A stretch of 64,000 bases of DNA. Source: JAFDVL01 sp043783625. Lineage in GTDB: Bacteria; Acidobacteriota; Blastocatellia; RBC074. The notes below the pieces were generated by a model. That model did not search any database and was not told where the DNA came from. It saw only the letters and a program-made list of their open reading frames with translations. Location of the stretch: the NCBI GenBank assembly GCA_043783625.1, contig JAYVZE010000227.1, positions 51,027 to 115,026 on the forward strand. Direction: 5' to 3'. Within the stretch, counting starts at the first letter, position 1, and each line of letters starts with the position of its first letter. The position numbers were made by a program, and so were the translations under genes. Below, one piece after another: positions 18,801 to 25,240 of the stretch.

Positions 18801-19259
18801 GCTGATCGTCCCATCGGCCTTGGTCAGATGCAGCCATTCGGGGATGAGCTTGTCCAGTTGCGTTAGATTTTTCTTGAGCGAAGTAAAACTCGTGTCATCC
18901 CAGTTCACATAAAACCCGATGAGTTCAGACTTCATTGCCAACGGCGCAGCGGCGGGCAGTACGACAGGCTGATTTTTATTGAGGTATTCGTTGAGATTTG
19001 TTTTGGCGTTTTGAAATTTGCGTCCGTGATGCGTCTGCGTTTTGATTGGCAGAGGCGGCGCGATGTGATGTGCCTGCGGCAGAATTTTTGATGAGACTAA
19101 GCCCAGGGATGGCAATACCGGATTAACCAGTACACTCACAAATAAGACGCCGAAAATAACGGAAAGAACTCCGCCGATAATTTGGACTGTACGTTTGAAA
19201 CGTCGCCACCGCCGTTGTTCTGGATCGTGAAAAACCGGAGAGTTATTTAATTCAGGCAT
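15852..19259 (-). CDS. Trifunctional membrane protein: GH18-like, NodB deacetylase and GT2 glycosyltransferase
   Basis: About 1135 residues from ATG at 19259. An N-terminal membrane anchor lies at about 20-50. A GH18/YaaH-like domain (about 105-430) has FAGISIDFENVP with the catalytic-type D-x-E near 226. A NodB polysaccharide deacetylase (about 495-690) has TFDDGPD, GNHTFTH and FRPPYAE. After a membrane helix comes a family-2 glycosyltransferase (about 765-1000): SVIVPAYNEE, GLDADTVF, EDADL and QRFRWMYG, with further C-terminal helices. The set suggests synthesis, de-acetylation and remodelling of an N-acetylhexosamine polymer at the cell surface. A start at 19361 is rejected because a TATAAT promoter element lies inside that extension. 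Its 3' end overlaps the right direct repeat of the Rhs locus. Confidence 0.9.
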   Translation of the reverse strand: MPELNNSPVFHDPEQRRWRRFKRTVQIIGGVLSVIFGVLFVSVLVNPVLPSLGLVSSKILPQAHHIAPPLPIKTQTHHGRKFQNAKTNLNEYLNKNQPVVLPAAAPLAMKSELIGFYVNWDDTSFTSLKKNLTQLDKLIPEWLHLTKADGTISVDDPPKLKQTLDYIRQSRPELAIAPLVNNFRSDGLEWEREKLATMLANPAARANAIKNLLDFVQQNKFAGISIDFENVPPTSQKDLRQFMIELYATFHPLSLEISQSVPLDDSSFDYKGLSEVADYLILMAYDEHENETEPGAVASQNWYASALQKRFAELPSNKYVIAVGSYGYDWQQGKKPAEEITFQDAARLAQEAEEKITLDPASLNPTFNYEDDDGHPHSVWFLNAITTFNQMIAGNRFNPRGYALWRLGSEDPSIWEAFAARTKLDRNAADELKTLQYGYDLDYEGKGEILKVTAEPSNGLRELNYDQSSGLITSEKMVKQPSPYVITRYGGEEKNKQKIALTFDDGPDAKFTPQILDVLKTNNIKATFFIVGINGDLNPDLIRRIADEGHEIGNHTFTHPNVAAISEQQFRLELNATERLLESVIGHRTLLFRPPYAEDIEPETPDQVEPLRFTGSLNYYNIGMQVDPNDWRSPGVDKIVKDTIDAIKNNEGNVVLLHDAGGDRSETVAALPLIIKALRDAHYEFVPVSSLIGKTRDEVMPPIPANEALQASILDAGFLLINWLNSALRWLFITGITLGLMRLLFIGTMAISEWWRRRHQTFPADFQPKVSVIVPAYNEEKVVNKTIYSLLASDYENFDIIVVDDGSSDTTYQKVIDEFGSHSSVRAFTKPNGGKSRALNFGIQQTGAEIIFGLDADTVFSTDAISKMVRHFHDPRIGAVAGNAKVGNRLNLLTNWQALEYITSQNLDRRAFDALNCITVVPGAIGAWRRDLVLQAGGFAYETLAEDADLTLAILRLGYEISYEPEAIALTEAPDTVSGFLKQRFRWMYGTLQASWKHLDTLFRPKYGALGWFAIPNVLIFQIFFPLVSPIMDLMMIVSLITTAMQKYQHPQEYSTDGLKRILFFYALFLFVDFLAAFIAFLLEKNEDWSLLVWLLLQRFFYRQLMYYVAIKSTITAIRGTVMGWGKIERKATVQ

Positions 19260-19284
19260 AACTAATGAAAAATAAGAATGCCCG

Positions 19285-19293
19285 ATTATAGCA
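19285..19293 (-). promoter_or_regulatory. Extended -10 promoter element for the GH18/NodB/GT2 gene
   Basis: On the minus strand TGCTATAAT is a consensus extended -10, about 25 bases before the ATG at 19259. The -35 region is weak, which the TGn extension can compensate. This placement supports the shorter start of the downstream gene. Confidence 0.55.
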
Positions 19294-19361
19294 TATTGAG
19301 AAAACAACCGAGACGCACTTGCAAAAATGCAGAAGTCCGCGCAGGCAGTCAGGGCGTACAC

Positions 19362-20729
19362 TCATTGCCTGTGTATTTCCGCGTTTTTCGCTTGAAAATA
19401 GGTCGGCAGGCTCTGTTTTGTGTCACGTAGGATTTCTAAAATTGCTTGACGATCAGTCGCAGGAAGTGCGGCAAATGTTTTATCCGCGTCCTGTCCACTG
19501 AGGATCAACCAAAGCTTGCGATAAACATATTCAAGTGCGACAGGTGGCAACGCATCAAAGGCTTCGGAGTAAATTAAATAGCTGCACGGGTATTTAAAGA
19601 TTCGCTGCTGTAAATCAAAATCACGTAAGGAGCGTCCTTTTTTATCTTTGATTCCTCTCGCCGAGAATTCCTGCGCGAAGTTTGAAGTGCCTTTTATCTG
19701 TGCATTTAATTTTGCTTCATCTACGAACAAAAGATATTTTAAAAGTTCATTGCCAGCATTTTCTATCCGCCGCCGCGTGCTGTCTCGTAGCTCGTCATTA
19801 GAAATTTTCAACGCCTCATTAATGGCAGCTTGTTGTTGCAACGCGATACGCGTTTCGTAATTAAGCCGGGCAATCAGGTTATGCATTTGCGTCTGATGTT
19901 CCAGTGTCATCAGGGCTACGATGTCGCTGTTTGTTGAAGCGTAGCCCTTTAAATTTACTTTTTTCGTCAGGCTCAATAAATTCAAACCGTCAGTGCGTTC
20001 AATCTGATCCGGTTTATCTCTCGGATTGAAAATCAGGTTTCCCAAATGTCGCACAGTGCCGTGTGAACCGGTCACATACCACCCGCCCCAGCGTTCTTTC
20101 AGGGGGCTGGAATGATCGGTGACATGCGACCCCATCGGCGCAATACCATATCCGCTTTCATCAGGAAAGACAGAACGGACGATGTGTCCGGGGACATCTT
20201 TTGTATTACGTGAAGAATGGCATTGCAGGCATTCAGCGCGGCGCACAAATTTCGGATTGGTATTTGCCTCCTGATCCAACGTGTAAAAAACAGCACCCAG
20301 TTGGGGATCAACTGTCGAAACTTCGATGACCTGTCCGCTGCGTACCCAGCCAACATAAACATCATCATTGAAATAAATCGCACGAGGATTGGAAGGAGAA
20401 ATGCGAAAAAGCTGAAGGCTGGTTTTAGAAAAGACTAACCCCTGTGACGAAATCGGTACATGCAAAAGCTTCAAAACGGATTGCAAATAACCGCCGCCAT
20501 CTTCGGAATATTCCAGCTTGACTTCACCTTTGCCCAGGCGTTCTTGCAGCGCAGCAATAGCATCGGTCGGCTCAGCCTGTTGATAATTAATGGCTTCGTG
20601 TTCGAATAATTGTTGCTGTGAAAAGGCTGAAGAATAGAAAAATTTTGCCCTCTCAATCGCACTGAAAACGGCGACCAGAAAGAGGCTGAGGATGATAATT
20701 TTTTTGGTGAATTTTCTACTTCCGACCAT
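19362..20729 (-). CDS. Exported monohaem c-type cytochrome-like protein of unknown role
   Basis: About 455 residues from ATG at 20729. A TTG at 20780 would add 17 residues and overlap the upstream toxin stop. GSRKFTKK precedes a hydrophobic helix (IIILSLFLVAVFS), so the protein is anchored or exported. One haem motif, ECLQCHSS, sits at about residue 170, and HSSPLKERWGGWYVTGSHGT follows at about 215. The helical C-terminal half contains HQTQMHNLIARLNYE. I recognise this as a conserved cytochrome-type protein of soil bacteria, but not its substrate. Residues just after the anchor are encoded by DNA repeated at 21481-21515. Confidence 0.75.
   Translation of the reverse strand: MVGSRKFTKKIIILSLFLVAVFSAIERAKFFYSSAFSQQQLFEHEAINYQQAEPTDAIAALQERLGKGEVKLEYSEDGGGYLQSVLKLLHVPISSQGLVFSKTSLQLFRISPSNPRAIYFNDDVYVGWVRSGQVIEVSTVDPQLGAVFYTLDQEANTNPKFVRRAECLQCHSSRNTKDVPGHIVRSVFPDESGYGIAPMGSHVTDHSSPLKERWGGWYVTGSHGTVRHLGNLIFNPRDKPDQIERTDGLNLLSLTKKVNLKGYASTNSDIVALMTLEHQTQMHNLIARLNYETRIALQQQAAINEALKISNDELRDSTRRRIENAGNELLKYLLFVDEAKLNAQIKGTSNFAQEFSARGIKDKKGRSLRDFDLQQRIFKYPCSYLIYSEAFDALPPVALEYVYRKLWLILSGQDADKTFAALPATDRQAILEILRDTKQSLPTYFQAKNAEIHRQ
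20603..20637. repeat. Copy A of a 35-bp direct repeat flanking the toxin-antitoxin module
   Basis: 31 of 35 bases match 21481-21515. This copy lies inside the 5' part of the cytochrome gene and encodes residues of the FSQQQL segment. The toxin-antitoxin genes lie between the two copies, which suggests a local duplication or insertion. Confidence 0.65.
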
Positions 20730-20773
20730 AATCACAGGTTTTGCGTTACTGTTGCTGATGAGATTTTGGAGTG

Positions 20774-21174
20774 TTACCAAATGGTTTGAACCCGGGAAGC
20801 TTGAATTTTGTGATCTGCGGTCACGAGTGGCAATTTTAAATGTAAGGCAGTTGCAGCAATAATACGATCCGGCATATCAGGAACGATAGCGCGAGGGATT
20901 TGCTGCATCGTTTGGGCAATTGCCGCAGTTAACTCATAAGAGATAAAGCTACTGGCGGGGTCATTCAACGCTTGCAACAGACGCGGTAATGAATCGAAGG
21001 GTAATTTGCCTTTTTCAATCAGATATACAATTTCCACCAGTGAAATCGTTGGCAGGAAAATATTATTTCCCTGCCGGACAGCATCATTGATGGCAGTTTT
21101 AGCTGCGATGGAGAGGTTCGGAGTTTCGCAAAATACCAAATAGCGGCATGCGTATCCGCGACCAAATCGCTCAT
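20774..21174 (-). pseudogene. Frameshifted PIN-domain toxin (VapC-like)
   Basis: The true beginning is ATG at 21174, with GAGGAA upstream on the minus strand, giving MSDLVADTHAAIWYFAK with the first PIN aspartate. The rest of the PIN domain continues in another frame: PNLSIAAKTAINDAVRQG, then the acidic residues of LVEIVYL, VPDMPDRIIAATAL and TADHKI. A -1 shift near the AAA of GCGAAACTC joins them as WYFAKTPNLS. All expected catalytic acids are present once joined. The damage is therefore recent, a base-calling error, or programmed frameshifting. VapC enzymes are RNases neutralised by the partner antitoxin. Confidence 0.8.
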
Positions 21175-21215
21175 TTTGGTTCCTCAGTAAAAAACTGTTC
21201 GCGTGGAAAATTAGC

Positions 21216-21416
21216 TCACATTTCCTGTCGTGCTTCGTCTATCTCGTCTTTACTAATTGAAATATCCAAATCCGCCCAAATTCCTTCCAGACTAAGACGT
21301 GGCATAACTGGCTTATTCTTGTGGGCGAGGAAATCAATAAAATCTGCGACTTCCTGTTTTTTGATTTCTGGTAACGTCCGCCATTTACCTAAAATTTCTT
21401 CTTCTGCTACAGCCAT
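21216..21416 (-). CDS. Antitoxin partner of PIN toxin (VapB/DUF2281-like)
   Basis: A 66-residue acidic protein. It has a helical body (EEEILGKWRTLPEIKKQEVADFI within the first 30 residues) and a tail LSLEGIWADLDISISKDEIDE, typical of small antitoxins of PIN toxins. AAGGAG precedes the ATG. Its stop is 41 bp before the toxin start, the usual antitoxin-first order. The protein may repress its own promoter; I see no defined operator. Confidence 0.75.
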   Translation of the reverse strand: MAVAEEEILGKWRTLPEIKKQEVADFIDFLAHKNKPVMPRLSLEGIWADLDISISKDEIDEARQEM

Positions 21417-21480
21417 AATAAAATCTCCTTAACCGGGATAGTACCCATTTAGTTCCGGCTTCGCTAGTATTTCATTTGTG

Positions 21481-21515
21481 CGAATAATTGTTGCTGCGAA
21501 AAGGTCAAAGAATAG
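21481..21515. repeat. Copy B of the 35-bp direct repeat
   Basis: Matches 20603-20637 at 31 of 35 positions. It lies at and just after the 3' end of the cupin-DUF2249 gene, where a duplicate of cytochrome-gene sequence has no coding role. Confidence 0.65.
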
Positions 21516-22086
21516 CAGAAGTTGCTTCAGGCAAAGCGATGCGCGTGAGGCGGACACGAAAATCCTGCGGGCCATCTTCCAGATATTCCCAGCTTACTTC
21601 GCCGGAGCGGATCTGCTCCATCTGCCTTTGTAAATGCAGCGGATCATGATCGTTTGTTAAGATCAGGCTACCGCCCAAAGGCAATTTATCCACTGCCTCA
21701 AAAACCAAGGCATGACGTTGCGGGCGTTCAATCGAACGCAAATCAAGTGCAACTATTTCAGTGGCAATCGGTTGCTTGGTAGCTTCGGATGAAATAGCAA
21801 CGAACACGACAGAATCTTCGATAGCCGTCAGCGCGTGCAAACTGCGCGGAGCCAATCGCACTACCATTCCTTCGGACATTTCTGCTTGTTCAGAACCTTC
21901 AGAAAATTGAATGCGCCCGCTCATAACCGTGACGGTAACGACTCCGGGAGCCGAATGCTCCGGCACGTTTTGCCCCGTTTTCAGGCACAGCAAAACCAGT
22001 TTTCCGGCTGCATCATTGCACAAAAGTTTTTTGTTGAATCTGCTTTCATTAAACTCAATCGCTTGCTTCAAATTTATGATTTGCAT
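21505..22086 (-). CDS. Cupin and DUF2249 fusion protein
   Basis: 193 residues. The N-terminal half (about 20-105) is a cupin barrel, with NVPEHSAPGVVTVTVMSGRI and GMVVRLAPRSLHAL supplying metal-type histidines. The C-terminal half (about 110-185) is DUF2249: ALDLRSIERPQRHALVFEA, then LILTNDHDPLHLQRQM and WEYLEDGPQDFRVRLTR. DUF2249 proteins often sit beside nitric-oxide, denitrification or low-oxygen genes and Crp/Fnr regulators. A divergent Crp/Fnr gene and an FNR-like palindrome agree with that here. It follows a 33-residue peptide gene by 17 bp and is probably co-transcribed with it. Confidence 0.85.
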   Translation of the reverse strand: MQIINLKQAIEFNESRFNKKLLCNDAAGKLVLLCLKTGQNVPEHSAPGVVTVTVMSGRIQFSEGSEQAEMSEGMVVRLAPRSLHALTAIEDSVVFVAISSEATKQPIATEIVALDLRSIERPQRHALVFEAVDKLPLGGSLILTNDHDPLHLQRQMEQIRSGEVSWEYLEDGPQDFRVRLTRIALPEATSAIL

Positions 22087-22103
22087 TGTCTAACTCCGTA
22101 CAT

Positions 22104-22205
22104 TTAAAACCATCCCAACTTATGCGCGGCGAAAAAGGCCGCGATAAAAATGACAATACCGATAGATAATTTAGGGAAATATTTCATCGGGCAACCACTG
22201 GACAT
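22104..22205 (-). CDS. 33-residue single-helix membrane peptide
   Basis: ATG at 22205 has AAAGGA nine bases upstream on the minus strand. The product begins MSSGCPMKYFPKLS, continues with one hydrophobic helix (IGIVIFIAAFFAAH) and ends KLGWF. It is the first gene of the unit with cupin-DUF2249 and sits beside the FNR-like site. The CP dipeptide near the N-terminus and the single helix suggest a membrane-associated accessory of redox or NO metabolism. That is inference; no family is recognised. Confidence 0.6.
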   Translation of the reverse strand: MSSGCPMKYFPKLSIGIVIFIAAFFAAHKLGWF

Positions 22206-22267
22206 AAGCTTTATTCCTTTTTGAAATCTTGATGGATTGAAGTTTCGCCTAAGTTGGACGAACAGGA

Positions 22268-22283
22268 TATGATAAAAGTCATA
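22268..22283. promoter_or_regulatory. FNR/DNR-like palindrome in the divergent promoter region
   Basis: TATGATAAAAGTCATA is a palindrome with ATGAT-N4-GTCAT at its core, close to the TTGAT-N4-ATCAA consensus of Fnr/Dnr regulators. It is centred about 42 bp before the Crp/Fnr ATG and 70 bp before the peptide-gene ATG. It may allow autoregulation and control of the divergent unit. Confidence 0.6.
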
Positions 22284-22317
22284 CACGCAATTTTTATTAT
22301 TCCGAAAGTAAAATTAC

Positions 22318-23007
22318 ATGATGGATAAAGTCAGCACCTTAAAACAGTCTACACTTTTTCAGGATTTAGATGACGATAAGTTACGGGAACTAGCTTTATC
22401 TTCCCATGAACGAAAGCTTCAGCAAAATGAGATTTTATTTTCCGCCGGAGAAGAAGCGCACGGATTATTTGTGATCGTGTCGGGCAGTGTCCGCGCTTAT
22501 CGGGAAAGTGTAGACGGGCGCGAACAAATTCTGCACGTCGAACGCGCTGGATTCACGATTGCCGAGCTGATTGTTTTTGATGAAGGAACGTATCCGGCTA
22601 CGGTGGCGGCGGAGGAAGAGTCGGTCTTGTTATTTGTGAACAAGCAGGCAATCCGAAAACTCTGTCTGGATTATCCGCCCTTTGCTTTGACTGCGTTGCA
22701 ATTAATGTCGTAACGCTTGCGCCGCCACGCCGAATTGATCGAAACGCTTTCCCTGCGTGAAGTCCGTCAGCGGCTGGCGCAAGTCCTGTTAGCCGAAGCA
22801 CAACTTCACGGAAGACAGACACCGGAAGGAATTGTGTTCGCCCGCCAGCTTTCCAATCAACAGCTCGCGGCACGAATCGGTTCAGTCCGCGATGTCGCTT
22901 CACGCGCACTCACACGATTACAACAGGACGAATTGATTGTCATCTCTGAGCAGACAATTACGATTCTGGATGAAGCGCTGTTGAGAATTTACGCGGAAAA
23001 CAATTGA
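22318..23007 (+). pseudogene. Crp/Fnr-family regulator interrupted by an in-frame TAA
   Basis: One frame of 230 codons encodes a complete Crp/Fnr protein except for TAA at 22711-22713. The first part (131 residues) is the cyclic-nucleotide-binding-type sensor: FSAGEEAHGLFVIVSGSVRA, then FTIAELIVFDEGTYPATVAA. After the stop, RLRRHAELIETLSLREVRQR begins the dimer helix and QLAARIGSVRDVASRALTRL is the helix-turn-helix. No cysteine set for an Fnr iron-sulfur cluster is visible, so a haem/NO (Dnr-like) or other signal is possible. A TTG at 22717 could restart translation, but its product would lack the sensor. Recent nonsense mutation, readthrough or sequence error are the options. Confidence 0.85.
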
Positions 23008-23014
23008 TCGAAAT

Positions 23015-23794
23015 CTAGCCCATTGGGGCGAGCGTTCCCAGAATATGGTAGCCGCCATCCACATAAATAATTTCGCCGGTAATGCCGCGTGAGAGGCTGC
23101 TGGCTAAAAATAATCCGGTGTCGCCGACTTCGGATTGTTCGGTTGCTTTGCGAAGCGGGGCAACTTCGCGGTGATGTGCAACCATCTTCGTGATGCCGGA
23201 AACTCCGCGTGCGGCTAACGTCCGAATCGGTCCAGCTGAAATGGCATTGACGCGAATGGTTTTTGGTCCGAGGTCGCTGGCCAGATAGCGCACAGTAGCT
23301 TCGAGTGCGGCTTTCGCGACGCCCATCACGTTGTAATGCGGAACAACTCTTTCGGCTCCGAGGTAAGTCAGTGTAATAATCGAAGCATTTTCATTCATGA
23401 TCGGCAAGGTGGCACGGGTGACGGCGACCAATGAATAGGCACTGACTTCGAGGGCGATTTTGAAATCATCACGTGTGGTGTTGATGAATTCTCCGGTCAG
23501 GGCTTCGCGTGGCGCGTAGGCGATAGAATGCACGAGGAAATCAAGTTTACCATAATCTGCTTCGTACGCCTTAATCATCGCCGCGATTTCTTCATCGTTG
23601 CCGGCGTCACAGACATAAGTTTTTGAACCGGGAATTGTCGCGGCGAGTTCTTCGACATTTTCGCGTAGCCGTTCGGTTTGATAACTGAATGCAAGTTTTG
23701 CGCCTGCGTTCGCACACGATTGAGCAATGGCCCACGCGATGCTGGCTTTGTTTGCGACGCCTAAAATCAATCCGTTTTTGCCTTCCAGTAGCAT
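23015..23794 (-). CDS. fabI: Enoyl-[acyl-carrier-protein] reductase (NADH)
   Basis: 259 residues. FabI catalyses the last step of each fatty-acid elongation round. Evidence includes the Rossmann start GLILGVANKASIAWAIAQ, typical of FabI rather than ordinary short-chain dehydrogenases. Further support comes from LVHSIAYAPREAL, ITLTYLGAERVVPHYNVMGVAKAAL with the Y-x6-K catalytic pair, and the C-terminal ITGEIIYVDGGYHI. Length is normal for the family. GAGGAG lies eight bases before the ATG. It is convergent with the interrupted regulator gene and only 7 bp from it. Confidence 0.95.
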   Translation of the reverse strand: MLLEGKNGLILGVANKASIAWAIAQSCANAGAKLAFSYQTERLRENVEELAATIPGSKTYVCDAGNDEEIAAMIKAYEADYGKLDFLVHSIAYAPREALTGEFINTTRDDFKIALEVSAYSLVAVTRATLPIMNENASIITLTYLGAERVVPHYNVMGVAKAALEATVRYLASDLGPKTIRVNAISAGPIRTLAARGVSGITKMVAHHREVAPLRKATEQSEVGDTGLFLASSLSRGITGEIIYVDGGYHILGTLAPMG

Positions 23795-24027
23795 TGAAAA
23801 ATCTCCTCAAAAAAGTAGCCCGAATAGATAATTCGGGATCAGTTCCAGAGTTGAGTCTTATTCACAAAAAGCTCAACTTCACAACGTTAATAATTTATGT
23901 CACTAATTTTAAGCAGCGAAGATACCACGATTTTCTGATTCTTTGAATTGCACGCGGCGTGGTTGCGGATCAGCGGTAATGCTGGGATGATAATAGTTTT
24001 ATTAACGACAGGAATTTTTACTGAAAC

Positions 24028-25224
24028 ATGAACTCTCCGGCTACGACCTTATCTAATGAAAGTGAAACACGTGACTATCGGAAGCATTTGTTGGGAACCT
24101 ATTACGCAGCGTTTCTGGTGATGGGATTGATCATGATGACGCTGGGGTCAACACTGACTGTGCTGTCGAAAAATCTGGATGCGAGCTTTAAGCAGCTTAG
24201 TTATGGATTCATGTTTCGTTCGCTGGGATTTTTTATCGGCGCGATTTTAGGTGGGAGAATTTTTGATAAACTTCCCGGAAATCGTGTACTTTTTGCAGGA
24301 TTGTCAGGGATGGCATTGTTCTCTGCACTGGTTCCGCTGGCTCCGAATCTTTACTTATTTTTGGTTCTATTTTTATTGCAAGGATTATCCGGGAGCCTTT
24401 TAAATGTGGGTGGCAATACGATGGTGTTGTGGTTGAATCGCGGCAGAAATGTCGGGCCGCTATTGACCGGATTACATTTTTCCTGGGGCTTGGGATCGGC
24501 AGTTTCGCCTTTGCTTATTGAACAAGTCGAACGCCTGAGCGGTGGGATTATTTGGGTTTACGGGGTGCTTTCGCTGATGGCGATTCCGGTCTTGGTGATG
24601 TTATTCCGGTTGCCTAGTCCCTCTCATCCGCACGTTTCAGAAGACGAAAAAACTCCGCCGCTTATTTTACCGCTGGCGATTCTAGTGGGATGCTTCTTTT
24701 TTCTTTACACCGGATTTGAAGCTTCAGTTATCAGTTGGCTCAACACGTACACGACGGAAGCCGGACTCGGAGATAAGAGCGCGGCGTATAAAATAAGCGC
24801 AACATTTTTATTCGTTTTCACTTTTGGCAGATTGCTGGCAATATTTTTTGCGAGTAAATTCAGACCGCGCACGATTCTGATTGCTGATTTTGTCGGGTGT
24901 TTTTTAAGCGTCGGAGCGATCCTGCTGTGGCCAACTTCAGTCCTGGTTTTATGGGTCGCCAGTTGTATTTTAGGACTTTCGATGGCTTCGGTTTTTCCGA
25001 CGATGCTCGCGTTTGCCGAGCGAAGAATGACGCTGAGCGGTAAGTTGACTGGCTATTTATTTTCGGCTTCCAGCGGTGGCTCAATGATCCTGCCGTTTGT
25101 CGTGGGACAATTTTTTACGACTGTCGGGCCGCATGTTTTGTATTACGTAGTGTTTTTAGCACTGACTATTGATTGCGCAATTTTTGTCGTGTTAATGATG
25201 AAGTATCAAACTAAGACAAAATAG
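24028..25224 (+). CDS. MFS transporter, sugar-permease-like
   Basis: 398 residues with twelve predicted membrane segments. The sequence around SLLNVGGNTMVLWLNRGRN and GLHFSWGLGSAVSPLLIEQV resembles the FucP/MFSD4-like branch of MFS permeases, which carry sugars by cation symport. It is followed 16 bp later by selA, with no obvious functional link. The upstream 233-bp gap holds only small hairpins, including CCCGAAT/ATTCGGG at 23819-23837. Confidence 0.75.
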   Translation: MNSPATTLSNESETRDYRKHLLGTYYAAFLVMGLIMMTLGSTLTVLSKNLDASFKQLSYGFMFRSLGFFIGAILGGRIFDKLPGNRVLFAGLSGMALFSALVPLAPNLYLFLVLFLLQGLSGSLLNVGGNTMVLWLNRGRNVGPLLTGLHFSWGLGSAVSPLLIEQVERLSGGIIWVYGVLSLMAIPVLVMLFRLPSPSHPHVSEDEKTPPLILPLAILVGCFFFLYTGFEASVISWLNTYTTEAGLGDKSAAYKISATFLFVFTFGRLLAIFFASKFRPRTILIADFVGCFLSVGAILLWPTSVLVLWVASCILGLSMASVFPTMLAFAERRMTLSGKLTGYLFSASSGGSMILPFVVGQFFTTVGPHVLYYVVFLALTIDCAIFVVLMMKYQTKTK

Positions 25225-25240
25225 CGAGAACTATGAAGTG

